Assembly: GCA_963757395.1 (NCBI GenBank)
Contig: CAVWRK010000008.1
Location: 62,001-126,000, forward strand
Direction of reading: 5' to 3'
Source: DATAOG01 sp963757395
GTDB lineage: Bacteria > Pseudomonadota > Alphaproteobacteria > Geminicoccales > Geminicoccaceae
Length of the DNA: 64,000 nt
Shown in pieces: positions 55,394 through 63,991 of this stretch. The notes under the pieces are model-generated. The model was given only the letters and a program-made list of their open reading frames with translations, searched no databases and was not told where the DNA came from. Numbering within the stretch: position 1 is the stretch's first letter; each line of letters begins with the position of its first letter. The position numbers and the translations under genes were made by a program.

Positions 55394-56835
55394 TGGCGAG
55401 GATCGCGATCTCGAGAGCGGGCGGTGCCGGCGTCGCGCTGGTCCTGGCGCTTGCGGCATGGACGGCGAACAGCGAGGCGGCCGTGTTCAATCCGGAGACG
55501 TTCACGCTTTCCAACGGCATGCAGGTGGTGGTCGTGACCAACCGCCGGGCCCCGGTGGTCAGCCACCACGTCTGGTACAAGGTGGGCTCCGCCGACAGCC
55601 CGGTCGGCAAGTCCGGGCTCGCGCATTTCCTCGAGCATCTGATGTTCAAGGGCACCAGGACCCTGGCGTCAGGCGAATTCTCGCAAATCGTCGCGCGCAA
55701 CGGCGGCAACGAGAACGCCTTCACCGGCCAGGACTACACCGGCTATTTCCAGACCATCGCCAAGGATCGCCTGGAGACGGTGATGCGCATGGAAGCCGAT
55801 CGCATGAGCAATCTCAAGCTCGACCCCGACGAGGTGCGCACCGAGCGCGACGTGGTCCTCGAGGAACGCTCGATGCGGGTCGACAACGACCCCGGCTCCC
55901 GGCTCGGCGAGATGGTCGACGCCACCCAGTACCTGAACCATCCCTATCGCCTGCCGGTGATCGGCTGGCGCCACGAGATGGCGAGCTACACCCGCGAGGA
56001 CGCGCTCGCGTTCTACCGGACCTGGTACGCGCCCAACAATGCGGTCCTGATCGTTGCCGGCGACATCGATGCCGCCGAGCTGCGGCCGCTCGCCGAGAAA
56101 TACTATGGCGTGATTCCGGCGCGGCCGGTGCCCGAGCGCCACCGGCTGGTCGAGCCGCCGCAGGACGCGGCGCGCGAGGTCGACCTCGCCGATCCGCGGG
56201 TGCAGCAGCCGTCCCTGATCCGCTCCTATCTGGCGCCGAGCTTCAGCGCCGGCGAGACCAGGCACGCCTATCCGCTCGAGGTGCTGGCCGAGATCCTGGG
56301 CGGCACCAGCACGTCCCGGCTCTATCGCTCGCTGGTGATCGAGCAGAAGGTCGCGACCTCGGCCGGCGCCTACTATCGCGGCACCGCGCTCGGCCAGACC
56401 ACCTTCCGGGTCTACGCCAGCCCGCGCCCGGGGGTCAGCCTGGACGACCTCGAGGCGGCGGTCGACGCCGAGCTCGGGCGCCTGACGAGCGCTCCGATCA
56501 CGGCCGACGAGGTCAAGCGCGCGACCAGCCGGATGATCGCCGAGGCGGTCTATGCCCGGGACAGCCTGTCGAGCGCGGTGCGCAGCTTCGGCGCCGCGCT
56601 CGCGACCGGGCGCACGGTCGCGGACGTCGAGGCCTGGCCTGAGCGGATCGGCGCCGTGACCGCGGCCGAGGTCAACGAGGGCGCCGCCTACGTGCTCGAT
56701 CCCGGGCGCTCGGTCACCGGCCTGCTGCGGCCCGCTCCGGTCGCCACGGCCGCGGTCGCGCCCGGAGCGGGCGTGGTGATGCCGCCGCTTGGCGGCCAGG
56801 AGATCGATGCCGGCGGACGGGGTCCCGATGGCTAG
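55393..56835 (+). CDS. M16 family zinc peptidase, active-type subunit
   Basis: 480 residues with a signal peptide (GVALVLALAAWTANSEAA). The inverted zinc motif H-x-x-E-H is present in AHFLEHLMFKGT, with the distal Glu region RTERDVVLEERSMRVDNDPG. The domain repeats continue to SARTAAYVLDP-like DPGRSVTGLLRP. It should be the catalytic half of a periplasmic heterodimer with the next gene. The role is protein turnover in the envelope, inferred from the family. Its end overlaps the second M16 gene by eight bases. Confidence 0.93.
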   Translation: MARIAISRAGGAGVALVLALAAWTANSEAAVFNPETFTLSNGMQVVVVTNRRAPVVSHHVWYKVGSADSPVGKSGLAHFLEHLMFKGTRTLASGEFSQIVARNGGNENAFTGQDYTGYFQTIAKDRLETVMRMEADRMSNLKLDPDEVRTERDVVLEERSMRVDNDPGSRLGEMVDATQYLNHPYRLPVIGWRHEMASYTREDALAFYRTWYAPNNAVLIVAGDIDAAELRPLAEKYYGVIPARPVPERHRLVEPPQDAAREVDLADPRVQQPSLIRSYLAPSFSAGETRHAYPLEVLAEILGGTSTSRLYRSLVIEQKVATSAGAYYRGTALGQTTFRVYASPRPGVSLDDLEAAVDAELGRLTSAPITADEVKRATSRMIAEAVYARDSLSSAVRSFGAALATGRTVADVEAWPERIGAVTAAEVNEGAAYVLDPGRSVTGLLRPAPVATAAVAPGAGVVMPPLGGQEIDAGGRGPDG

Positions 56836-58156
56836 GGCGCGCGGGGCTGGGCTGCTGAGCTTGTCGATGGCGGTTGGCATGTTGGGCCCGACGGTGGTGG
56901 CCGAGGCCGCGGCCAAGGTCGAGCGGGTGGTGAGCCCGGGCGGCATCGAGGCCTATCTGTTGAGCGAGCCCTCGATCCCGTTCCTGTCGCTGTCGCTGCA
57001 GTTCCGGGGTGGTGCCGCGCTCGATCCGGCCGGCAAGGAGGGCTTGGCCTACATGGCCTCGGGCCTTCTGGACGAGGGTGCCGGCGACCTCGACAGCCAG
57101 GCGTTCCGGACCGAGCTCGAGGATCTCGCGATCCGGCTGTCGTTCGATGCCAGCCAGGACGAGCTCTCGGGCCGGCTCAAGACGTTGACCGAGCATCGCG
57201 AGCGCGCGTTCGAGCTGCTGGGTCTGGCGCTGACCCAGCCGCGCTTCGAGGCCGAGCCGGTCGAGCGGATCCGCAACCAGATCCAGGCCGACCTGCGCCG
57301 GCGGGCCGAGGATCCGGACTATCTCGCGAGCCTGACCTGGTTCGCCCACGCCTTTCCCGGCCATCCCTACGGTCGCCCGAGCCAGGGCACGGTCGCGAGC
57401 GTGGCGACGATCGGGGCCGATGACCTGCGTGCCTTCGTCGGCCGCCGTCTGGCGAAGGACGATCTGGTGATCGGGGTCGCGGGCGATGTCACGGCGGCCG
57501 AGCTCGGGCCGCTGCTCGATCGCGCCTTCGGCAAGCTGCCGGCGACCAGCGAGCCGTTCGCGCTCGCCCCGGCGCCGCCCGCGGACGGCGGCACCGTGGT
57601 CGTGCGCAAGGCCGTGCCCCAGAGCCAGGTGCTGTTCGGCGAGCGCGGCCTCGCCCGCGACGATCCCGACTTCTACGCCGCCTACGTCGCCAACCACATG
57701 CTCGGCGGCGGCGGCTTCACCTCGCGCCTGACCGCGGAGGTGCGCGAGAAGCGCGGGCTCGCCTATTCGGTCTACAGCTATCTCTATCCGATGGACTTCG
57801 CGCCGCTCTGGCTGGGCGGGCTCGGGACCGCCAACGCCGCGGTCGGCGAGGCGCTGCAGGTGGTGCGCGCCCAGCTCGGGGCGATGGCCGCCGGCGAGAT
57901 CGGCGAGGCCGCGCTCGACGATGCCAAGACCTACCTGACCGGCTCGTTCCCGCTCCACCTGACCAGCAACGACGGCATCGCCGCCATGCTCGTGGCGATG
58001 CAGGTCGACCATCTCGGCATCGACTATCTCGAGCGCCGCAACGGATACATCGAGGCGGTGACGCTCAAGGACGTGCAGCGGGTCGCGGCCCGGCTGTATC
58101 GGCCGGACCACCTGCTGGTGGTCGTGGTCGGCGAGCCGCAGGGGCTCGAAGGCTGA
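56828..58156 (+). CDS. M16 family peptidase-like protein, inactive-type partner
   Basis: 442 residues. Same two-domain M16 fold (VVSPGGIEAYLLSEPSIPFL; VAGDVTAAELGPLLDRAFGK; GGGGFTSRLTAEVREKRGLA Y), but the zinc motif is replaced by LAYMASGLLDEGA, so HxxEH is lost. It keeps the glycine-rich GGGGFTSRL loop typical of the non-catalytic subunit. The ATG at 56828 overlaps the first gene, implying stoichiometric production. Confidence 0.92.
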   Translation: MARARGAGLLSLSMAVGMLGPTVVAEAAAKVERVVSPGGIEAYLLSEPSIPFLSLSLQFRGGAALDPAGKEGLAYMASGLLDEGAGDLDSQAFRTELEDLAIRLSFDASQDELSGRLKTLTEHRERAFELLGLALTQPRFEAEPVERIRNQIQADLRRRAEDPDYLASLTWFAHAFPGHPYGRPSQGTVASVATIGADDLRAFVGRRLAKDDLVIGVAGDVTAAELGPLLDRAFGKLPATSEPFALAPAPPADGGTVVVRKAVPQSQVLFGERGLARDDPDFYAAYVANHMLGGGGFTSRLTAEVREKRGLAYSVYSYLYPMDFAPLWLGGLGTANAAVGEALQVVRAQLGAMAAGEIGEAALDDAKTYLTGSFPLHLTSNDGIAAMLVAMQVDHLGIDYLERRNGYIEAVTLKDVQRVAARLYRPDHLLVVVVGEPQGLEG

Positions 58157-58535
58157 GTTGGCGGCCGGCCGGAGACCGGCGCGCGGGGGCGAGACGGGAC
58201 CGGGATCCGGCCTTGCAGGCGGGGACCGTGACCGGATCTGCCGGGCCGGTGCCCGCGGCCGTTCGCCGCTTGATGGCAGTGGCAGGCCTTCGGTGCGCGG
58301 CGCGCGCCGGATTAGGTAGCGTAGGGCAGGCGAGCAGTTTGTCGGTGCCCGCGCGTGCGGATCGACGACGGGTCACGGGGTGTTGGGAGCGCACTTCAAC
58401 GAGCCGGTCACCGGGGTTCCTGATTGCTCGCACCGGCTCGATCGCGCTACCGTGTAGGGGGCTTTGAAATCTTGATTGACTCCAATTCTGAGGTAGGCGA
58501 GCGTATATGCAACTGATTTATTGGGGAGGTGTATC
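58157..58535. other. Intergenic region upstream of an exported protein gene
   Basis: About 380 bases with no gene. The last 70 bases are AT-richer and contain TTGATTGACT (about 58468) and TATATG-like words before a strong GGGGAGGTG ribosome site, so the promoter of the next gene is probably here. No hairpin terminator for the M16 gene is obvious. Confidence 0.45.
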
Positions 58536-59099
58536 ATGTTGTCGACGCTTCGAATCGGAGCGTTCGCCGCCGTGCTTGGATCCGTCGCGACCGGGTCGGC
58601 TGCCGTCGCAGGCGGGTTCAGCATCGACCCCTACGGCGCCTTGCTGGCCGAGGCCGCGGCGCTCGACGATGGTAGCTATGGCAATTCCGGCATCGTCCTG
58701 CCTGAAGCCGGCGAAGCTACGTTCTCGGTTGGCTTCGTGATACCGCGCAACTACCAGGCAAACCGGCCGGTGCGGATCAGGTTGAGCTGGCACACGCCTG
58801 GCACCAATTGCGCGATCAGTCTGCGGCCGAATTTCGTTGACCGGACCCGCGCCAACCATCCCGCCCCGACAGGGGACGCTGCGGGCGGGCTTGTCCCGGG
58901 CAACGGCAGCACGGCCCTGCCGACCTCGAACCTCGCCAACGTGGGCCACCTGAAAACCTACATCCTGACCGCCGACCAGGGATTCACCGAGCAATTGCCC
59001 AGCGATGCGATCGTGATCGGCTTCTACCGGCTCCCCACCGATTCCGAGGACACCTGCAGCGACGACCTGATCGTCTCCGGGATCGAGGTCCTCTACTAG
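58536..59099 (+). CDS. Exported protein of unknown function
   Basis: 187 residues from an ATG with GGGGAGGTG upstream. Signal peptide FAAVLGSVATGSAAVAGG, then a beta-rich domain (FSVGFVIPRNYQANRPVRIR, LSWHTPGTNCAISLRPNFVD, YILTADQGFTEQLPSDAIVI) with three or four cysteines (NCAIS, DTCSDD) that may pair. Not recognised. It is monocistronic and lies upstream of mutL. Confidence 0.7.
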   Translation: MLSTLRIGAFAAVLGSVATGSAAVAGGFSIDPYGALLAEAAALDDGSYGNSGIVLPEAGEATFSVGFVIPRNYQANRPVRIRLSWHTPGTNCAISLRPNFVDRTRANHPAPTGDAAGGLVPGNGSTALPTSNLANVGHLKTYILTADQGFTEQLPSDAIVIGFYRLPTDSEDTCSDDLIVSGIEVLY

Positions 59100-59232
59100 A
59101 TCCGCCCGCCGATCGCCGGGTCATCGGCGCCTTGGTCCCCGAGGCGGAGAGTCGTGACCCGAGGCTCGAGCGCTTGCCCGAACCCCGGCGGGCAGGCATG
59201 ATTTGGCACGAGCTGCGACTTGCACGCGCGGA

Positions 59233-61062
59233 GTGCCTGTGCCTGCCATCCGCTCCTTGCCACGAGGTGTGGTTAACCGGATCGCCGCCGGCGAGGTGAT
59301 CGAGCGGCCGGCCGCGGCCGTCAAGGAGCTGATCGAGAACGCCGTCGACGCCGGCGCGACCCGGATCGTCGTCGAGATCGGCGGCGGTGGCCGCGCACTG
59401 ATCCTGGTCACCGACGATGGCATCGGAATACCCCCGGAGGAACTCGTGCTGGCGCTCGAGCGCCACGCCACCTCCAAGCTTCCCGACGACGACCTCATGC
59501 GCATCCGGACGCTCGGCTTTCGCGGCGAGGCGCTGGCGGCGCTCGCGGGCGTCAGCCGCCTGGCCATCACCAGCCGGCCCGCGGGCCAGGAGAGCGCCTT
59601 CACGCTGGCCGTCGAAGCCGGCGCGAGCGGCCCGCCGGCGCCCGCGGCCGGCGCCTTTGGCACCCGGGTCGAGGTCCGCGACCTGTTCTTCGCGACCCCG
59701 GCCCGGCTCAAGTTCCTCAAGTCCGAGCGCGCCGAGATCCAGGCCGCGCGCGAGGTCGTCGAGCGCCTCGCGATGGCCTGTCCGGACCTCGAGGTGACGC
59801 TCTTGGTCGATGGCCGGCGTGCGCTCCAGCTGACGCCGGGAACCGGCGACCTCGAGGCCCGGCTCGGGGTCCGGCTCGGCCAGATCATGGGCCAGGAGTT
59901 CGCCGCCAACGCGCTGACCGTCAGGGCCGAGCGCGACGGCGTCCGCCTGCTCGGCTTCGCCGGCCTGCCGACCGCGAGCCACAGAACCGCCCGCTTCCAG
60001 CACCTGTTCGTCAACCGCCGCCCGGTCCAGGACCGCCTGCTCAAGAGCGCCCTGCGCGCCGCCTATGGCGACCTTTTGTTCCACGACCGGCAGCCGATGG
60101 CGGTGCTGTTCCTGGAGCTGGCGCCCGAGTGGGTCGACGTCAACGTCCACCCGGCCAAGGCCGAGGTCCGGTTCCGCGAGCCGGGGGTGGTCCGGGGCCT
60201 CGTGATCGGCGCGCTCCGCCAGGCCCTGCTGGCGGCCGGCGGACGGACCTCGACGACGCTCGGCGAGGCGGCGCTCGGCGCCTTCCGGCCGGCGAGCCGT
60301 CTGCCCTGGGGACGCGGCCGGCCGGGCCCCCAGACCAGTTATGGGGGCGGCTATCCGGGGCCGGGGCTCGCCGAGGCGGCGACCCGCTATCAGGCGCCGG
60401 CTGCCGACGACCGGCTCGAGCTCGGGCCGCCCTCGGCGCGCGACGACGGCGCGTTCGGGCCGGCCGACGGCGCGCTCGAGCAGCATCCACTCGGCGCGGC
60501 CCGGGCCCAGCTGCACGACGCCTACATCCTCGCCCAGACCGAGGGCGGCCTGGTCCTGGTCGACCAGCACGCCGCCCATGAACGCCTGGTCTATGAGCGC
60601 ATGAAGGCCGAGCTGGCGGCCCATGGCGTCGCCCGCCAGGGCCTGCTGCTGCCGGTGGTGGTCGAGCTCGACCCGGCGGCGCTCGAGCGCCTGGACGACC
60701 GTCGCGCCGAGCTCGCGGAGCTCGGCCTGGTGCTCGAGCGGTTCGGCGCCGAGGCGGTGCTGGTGCGTGAGGTGCCCGCCCTGCTCGGCAACCCCGACGT
60801 CGGTCGCCTGGTCCGCGACCTGGCGGAGGATCTCGGCTCGATCGAGCAGGCGGTGAGCCTGCGCACCGCGCTCGACCGGGTGTGCGCGACGCTCGCCTGC
60901 CACGGCAGCGTGCGCGCCGGGCGCCGCCTCGGCCTGGCCGAGATGAATGCGCTGCTGCGCCAGATGGAAGCGACCCCGCACAGCGGCCAGTGCAACCATG
61001 GCCGGCCGACCTACGTCAGCCTGTCGTTGGCCGATATCGAGCGATTGTTCGGCCGGCGCTGA
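59233..61062 (+). CDS. mutL: DNA mismatch repair protein MutL
   Basis: About 609 residues. The GHKL ATPase is complete: VVNRIAAGEVIERPAAAVKE, LIENAVDAGATRI, LVTDDGIGIPPEEL, RHATSKL, LGFRGEALAAL, FFATPARLKFLKS. The transducer NVHPAKAEVRF and the C-terminal dimerisation/endonuclease-like domain (VDQHAAHERLVYERMK, CHGSVRAGRRLGLAEM, CNHGRPTYVSLSL) follow, with a Pro/Gly-rich linker of about 90 residues. MutL couples MutS recognition to repair. Start is uncertain: GTG 59233 or 59239, or TTG 59203. The 3' end runs into a tandem repeat. Confidence 0.96.
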   Translation: MPVPAIRSLPRGVVNRIAAGEVIERPAAAVKELIENAVDAGATRIVVEIGGGGRALILVTDDGIGIPPEELVLALERHATSKLPDDDLMRIRTLGFRGEALAALAGVSRLAITSRPAGQESAFTLAVEAGASGPPAPAAGAFGTRVEVRDLFFATPARLKFLKSERAEIQAAREVVERLAMACPDLEVTLLVDGRRALQLTPGTGDLEARLGVRLGQIMGQEFAANALTVRAERDGVRLLGFAGLPTASHRTARFQHLFVNRRPVQDRLLKSALRAAYGDLLFHDRQPMAVLFLELAPEWVDVNVHPAKAEVRFREPGVVRGLVIGALRQALLAAGGRTSTTLGEAALGAFRPASRLPWGRGRPGPQTSYGGGYPGPGLAEAATRYQAPAADDRLELGPPSARDDGAFGPADGALEQHPLGAARAQLHDAYILAQTEGGLVLVDQHAAHERLVYERMKAELAAHGVARQGLLLPVVVELDPAALERLDDRRAELAELGLVLERFGAEAVLVREVPALLGNPDVGRLVRDLAEDLGSIEQAVSLRTALDRVCATLACHGSVRAGRRLGLAEMNALLRQMEATPHSGQCNHGRPTYVSLSLADIERLFGRR

Positions 61063-61213
61063 TGCGCCAGCCCGGGGAGCGATGTTCGGCCGGCGCTGAT
61101 GCGCCCGGCCCGGGGAGCGACTGTTCGGCCAGCGCTGATGCGCCCGGCCCCGGAGCGACTGTTCGGCCAGCGCTGATGCGCCCGGCCCGGGGAGCGGCTG
61201 TTCGGCCGGCGCG
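61041..61213. repeat. Tandem 39-bp repeat overlapping the mutL stop
   Basis: About four and a half units of 38-40 bp (starts near 61041, 61081, 61119, 61157, 61196). Each contains TGTTCGGCCGGCGCTGATGC then GCCCGGCCCGGGGAGCG. The first unit includes the last codons of mutL. GGCCGGCGC and GCGCC(C)GGCC inside a unit can pair around TGAT, so each unit may form a hairpin. Units differ by single bases and indels. There are no spacers, so this is not a CRISPR. Confidence 0.88.
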
Positions 61214-61338
61214 CGGCCAATTGCCGCCGTCCGGAGCGGCCACGGCAACCCTGGACAAGCGCCGCCCGGCGCGCCACATATGGTGGGCGTCCCCAATTGG
61301 CGAGTAGTCCGGCCGCCCCCGACCCTCTGGAGTGATTG

Positions 61339-61680
61339 ATGACGTACGTCGTCACCGAAGCATGCATCAAGTGCAAGTATATGGATTGTGTCGAGGTTTG
61401 TCCCGTCGATTGCTTCTACGAGGGCGACAACATGCTCGTGATCAATCCCGACGAATGCATTGACTGCGGCGTCTGCGAACCGGAATGCCCGGTCGAGGCG
61501 ATTCTGCCAGACACCGAAGAGCAGGCCGAACGCTGGCTCGAGATCAATCGTGAATACTCGACCGGACTATGGCCCAATATCACGCGGAAGGGCGAGCCGC
61601 CACCCGATGCCGACGACTTCAAGGATCTGGCGGACAAGTACGACAAGTACTTCAGCCCGAAGCCCGGCGCCAGCGGTTGA
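61339..61680 (+). CDS. fdxA: Ferredoxin FdxA, 7Fe-8S type
   Basis: 113 residues. Cluster ligands: CIKCKYMDCVEVCPVDCFYE (3Fe-4S/4Fe-4S pattern) and CIDCGVCEPECPVEAI. The long C-terminal helix (EQAERWLEINREYSTGLWPN) is typical of the FdxA family of alphaproteobacteria. The ATG at 61339 has GGAG upstream and gives MTYVVTEACI. It precedes carD, as in related genomes. Confidence 0.95.
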   Translation: MTYVVTEACIKCKYMDCVEVCPVDCFYEGDNMLVINPDECIDCGVCEPECPVEAILPDTEEQAERWLEINREYSTGLWPNITRKGEPPPDADDFKDLADKYDKYFSPKPGASG

Positions 61681-61798
61681 CCGCGGCCGCCGGCCACCGG
61701 GTCTTGCCCCTAGGGGAGGCGATGGCGCCGGCGGGGCGACGCGAGTACGAAGGGGCTGTCCATTTCTGCCTGAACATGCTATGAATGTTTACCATTAA

Positions 61799-61819
61799 TT
61801 TCCGTTAACGTTACGGAAA
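61799..61819. promoter_or_regulatory. 21-bp palindrome upstream of carD
   Basis: TTTCCGT-TAACGTT-ACGGAAA has perfect 7-bp inverted arms around a near-palindromic core. It lies about 115 bases before carD in an AT-rich patch (ATTAATTTCCGTTAACG), a likely regulator or promoter site. A CtrA-like TTAA-N6-TTAAC is contained in it, one base short of the usual N7 spacing. Confidence 0.55.
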
Positions 61820-61934
61820 GCTTTCGGTGAGAGAATCCGGCGGCTCAGCGGCCGGGCTTTGGCGTTCGGGGTCGGGCGAGCGGCCCTGGTGGCGGTCGTG
61901 CGATCGTGCTGAGGTAGGTGGGAGAACGACTTCG

Positions 61935-62435
61935 ATGGGCAAGAATCTGGCCTTCGCCCCGGACGACTACGTCGTCTATCCGTCCCATGGCGTCGGCCGC
62001 ATCACCGCGATCGAGACCCAGGAGATCGCCGGCGACATGCTGGAGATGTACGTCGTCTCGTTCGAGCAGGACCGGCTGATCCTCCGGGTGCCGGTCGCCA
62101 AGGCGCCGCGATCGGGCATGCGCAAGCTCTCCAGCCGGGACAAGATTCAGACCGCGATGAACGCGCTCAAGGCACGGCCGCGGCCGCGCCGCGCCGTGAT
62201 GTGGAGCCGGCGCGCCCAGGAATACGAGGCCAAGATCAACTCCGGCGACCCGGTGTCGATCGCCGAGGTGGTCCGCGAGCTGCATCGCGCCGAGGACGCC
62301 GAGCAGTCCTACAGCGAGCGCCAGATGTATCGGGCCGCGCTCGAGCGCCTGGCCCGCGAGGTCGCGGCGATCGAGCGGATCGACGAGGAGATGGCGACCG
62401 CCAAGCTGCAGCAGGTGCTCGTCCAAGCGGCCTGA
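61935..62435 (+). CDS. carD: CarD-family transcriptional regulator
   Basis: 166 residues. The N-terminal RNA-polymerase-interacting domain reads FAPDDYVVYPSHGVGRITAI and EMYVVSFEQDRLILRVPVAK; the C-terminal helical DNA-binding part has ERQMYRAALERLAREVAAIE. CarD binds the RNAP beta subunit and stabilises open complexes at many promoters. The ATG at 61935 gives MGKNLAFAP. A strong terminator follows. Confidence 0.95.
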   Translation: MGKNLAFAPDDYVVYPSHGVGRITAIETQEIAGDMLEMYVVSFEQDRLILRVPVAKAPRSGMRKLSSRDKIQTAMNALKARPRPRRAVMWSRRAQEYEAKINSGDPVSIAEVVRELHRAEDAEQSYSERQMYRAALERLAREVAAIERIDEEMATAKLQQVLVQAA

Positions 62436-62458
62436 TCCGCGTCCTGTTGCCGGCAAGA

Positions 62459-62480
62459 GGGGGTCTGCGGACCCCTTTTT
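62459..62480 (+). terminator. Rho-independent terminator after carD
   Basis: GGGGTC-TGCG-GACCCC followed by five T residues (62476-62480): a perfect 6-bp GC stem and U-run 24 bases after the carD stop. Confidence 0.9.
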
Positions 62481-62483
62481 GCT

Positions 62484-62513
62484 GGCGGCGCCCGCTGGCG
62501 GGCGGGCGCCGCC
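62484..62513. other. GC-rich hairpin between carD and gshB
   Basis: GGCGGCGCCC (62484-62493) and GGGCGCCGCC (62504-62513) pair perfectly around a 10-base loop. It lies just past the gshB stop on the minus strand but lacks a U-run there, so it may be a pause or RNA-end structure. Confidence 0.6.
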
Positions 62514-62518
62514 CCGGG

Positions 62519-63484
62519 TCAGGTCGGCAGCTCGTGGTGCAGCGCCGCGTGACGGGCCTCGATCGAATCCCAGACCCGGCTTTCGAGCGCGACGCCGTCG
62601 AAGCGGTTGATCTCCTGCAGGCCGGTCGGCGAGGTGACGTTGATCTCGGTCAGCCAGCCACCGATCACGTCGATGCCGACGAACACCAGGCCCTGGGCCT
62701 TGAGCACCGGGCCGAGCGCCTCGCAGATCTCGAGGTCGCGCCTGGTGAGCGTCGACTTCTCGGCCTTGCCGCCGACGTGCAGGTTGGCGCGCGCGTCGCC
62801 CGGCGGCGGCAGCCGGTTGACCGCGCCCGCCGGCTCGCCGTCGATCAGCACGATCCGCTTGTCGCCCTGCTTGATCTCCTTGATGTAGCGCTGCACCATC
62901 AGCGGCTCGCGGACCGTCGTCGCCAGCAGGTCGAGCAGGCTGTTCAGGTTCTCGTCGTCCGGGCCGATGTGGAACACGCCGGCGCCGCCGTTGCCGTAGA
63001 TCGGCTTGACGATGATGTCCTTGTGCTCGGTCCGGAAGGCCTTGATCTCGGCATGGCTGTAGGTGATCAGGGTCGGCGGCATGAGCTCGGCGAACTGGGT
63101 CACGAACAGCTTCTCGGGCGCGTTGCGCACGGCGACCGGGTCGTTGACCACGAGCGTGCCGGGGTGCACCCGCTCGAGCAGATGGGTGGTCGCGACGTAG
63201 TTGAGATCGAACGGTGGGTCCTGGCGCATCAGGACGATGTCGAGGGTGCGCAGATCGAGCATCTCCGGCGCCCCGAGCGTGGAGTGATGGCCGCGCTCGC
63301 GGCGCACTTCGAGCGGCCGCGCCAGCGCCTTGACCCGGCCGTGGTCGTAGCTCAGGTCGGTCGGCAGATAGTGATACAGCCCGTGGCCGCGGCGCTGCGC
63401 CTCGAGCGCCAGCACGAAGGTGCTGTCGGCGTCGATGTCGATCCGCTCGATCGGATCCATCTGGATCGCCACGGCAAGGCTCAT
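62519..63484 (-). CDS. gshB: Glutathione synthetase
   Basis: 321 residues, ATP-grasp fold. It ligates glycine to gamma-glutamylcysteine. Motifs: MDPIERIDIDADSTFVLALE at the start, MRQDPPFDLNYVATTHLLER, VNDPVAVRNAPEKLFVTQFA, IVKPIYGNGGAGVFHI, EIKQGDKRIVLIDGEPAGAV, NRLPPPGDARANLHVGG and the closing FVGIDVIGGWLTEINVTSPT with the Mg-binding EIN. Intact and convergent with carD. Confidence 0.96.
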   Translation of the reverse strand: MSLAVAIQMDPIERIDIDADSTFVLALEAQRRGHGLYHYLPTDLSYDHGRVKALARPLEVRRERGHHSTLGAPEMLDLRTLDIVLMRQDPPFDLNYVATTHLLERVHPGTLVVNDPVAVRNAPEKLFVTQFAELMPPTLITYSHAEIKAFRTEHKDIIVKPIYGNGGAGVFHIGPDDENLNSLLDLLATTVREPLMVQRYIKEIKQGDKRIVLIDGEPAGAVNRLPPPGDARANLHVGGKAEKSTLTRRDLEICEALGPVLKAQGLVFVGIDVIGGWLTEINVTSPTGLQEINRFDGVALESRVWDSIEARHAALHHELPT

Positions 63485-63619
63485 CGCCGTCTCTCCCTGG
63501 TCGCACCCCTACGCCCACCGGGGCGCCCGCGCGGTTTCGGCCGGAGCTTGACACTGCCGGTCGGGCGACGCTTTGTCCATACAACAGCCACGCGCGGCAA
63601 ACCCGGAGGAGCTGGCGCC

Positions 63620-63991
63620 ATGGCCTACGACCGCGACAACGTGTTCGCCAAGATCCTGCGCGGCGAGATCCCCTGCAAGCGGGTCTACGAGGACGACCAC
63701 GCGCTGGCCTTCCACGACATCAATCCCTTGGCGCCGGTGCACGTGCTGGTGGTGCCCAAGGGCGCGTACGTCTCGATGGACGACTTCAGCGCCGAGGCGC
63801 CGCCGGCGGCGATCGCCGGCTTCTTCCGCGCGGTCGGCGAGACCGCAAGGCGGCTCGGCCTGGCCGAGGGCGGCTATCGCTTCCTCGCCAATACCGGCGC
63901 CGACGGCAATCAGGAGGTGCCGCACTTCCACGTCCACATCTTCGGCGGCGCGCCGCTCGGACGGATGCTCAAGAAGATCGAGACGCGCTAG
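63620..63991 (+). CDS. HIT-family nucleotide-binding hydrolase (Hint-like)
   Basis: 123 residues. VFAKILRGEIPCKRVYEDDH, ALAFHDINPLAPVHVLVVPK and the catalytic triad HFHVHIFGG. Hint-like enzymes cleave AMP-amides. The ATG at 63620 has GGAGGAGCTGG upstream. The gene ends just inside the window. Confidence 0.94.
   Translation: MAYDRDNVFAKILRGEIPCKRVYEDDHALAFHDINPLAPVHVLVVPKGAYVSMDDFSAEAPPAAIAGFFRAVGETARRLGLAEGGYRFLANTGADGNQEVPHFHVHIFGGAPLGRMLKKIETR

Noticed and set aside
61041..61213. CRISPR-like array after mutL
   Set aside because: Units are directly adjacent without unique spacers and no cas genes are nearby; it is a plain tandem repeat.
61795..61811. CtrA binding site upstream of carD
   Set aside because: TTAA-N6-TTAAC has the wrong spacing (N7 expected); kept only as part of a palindrome.
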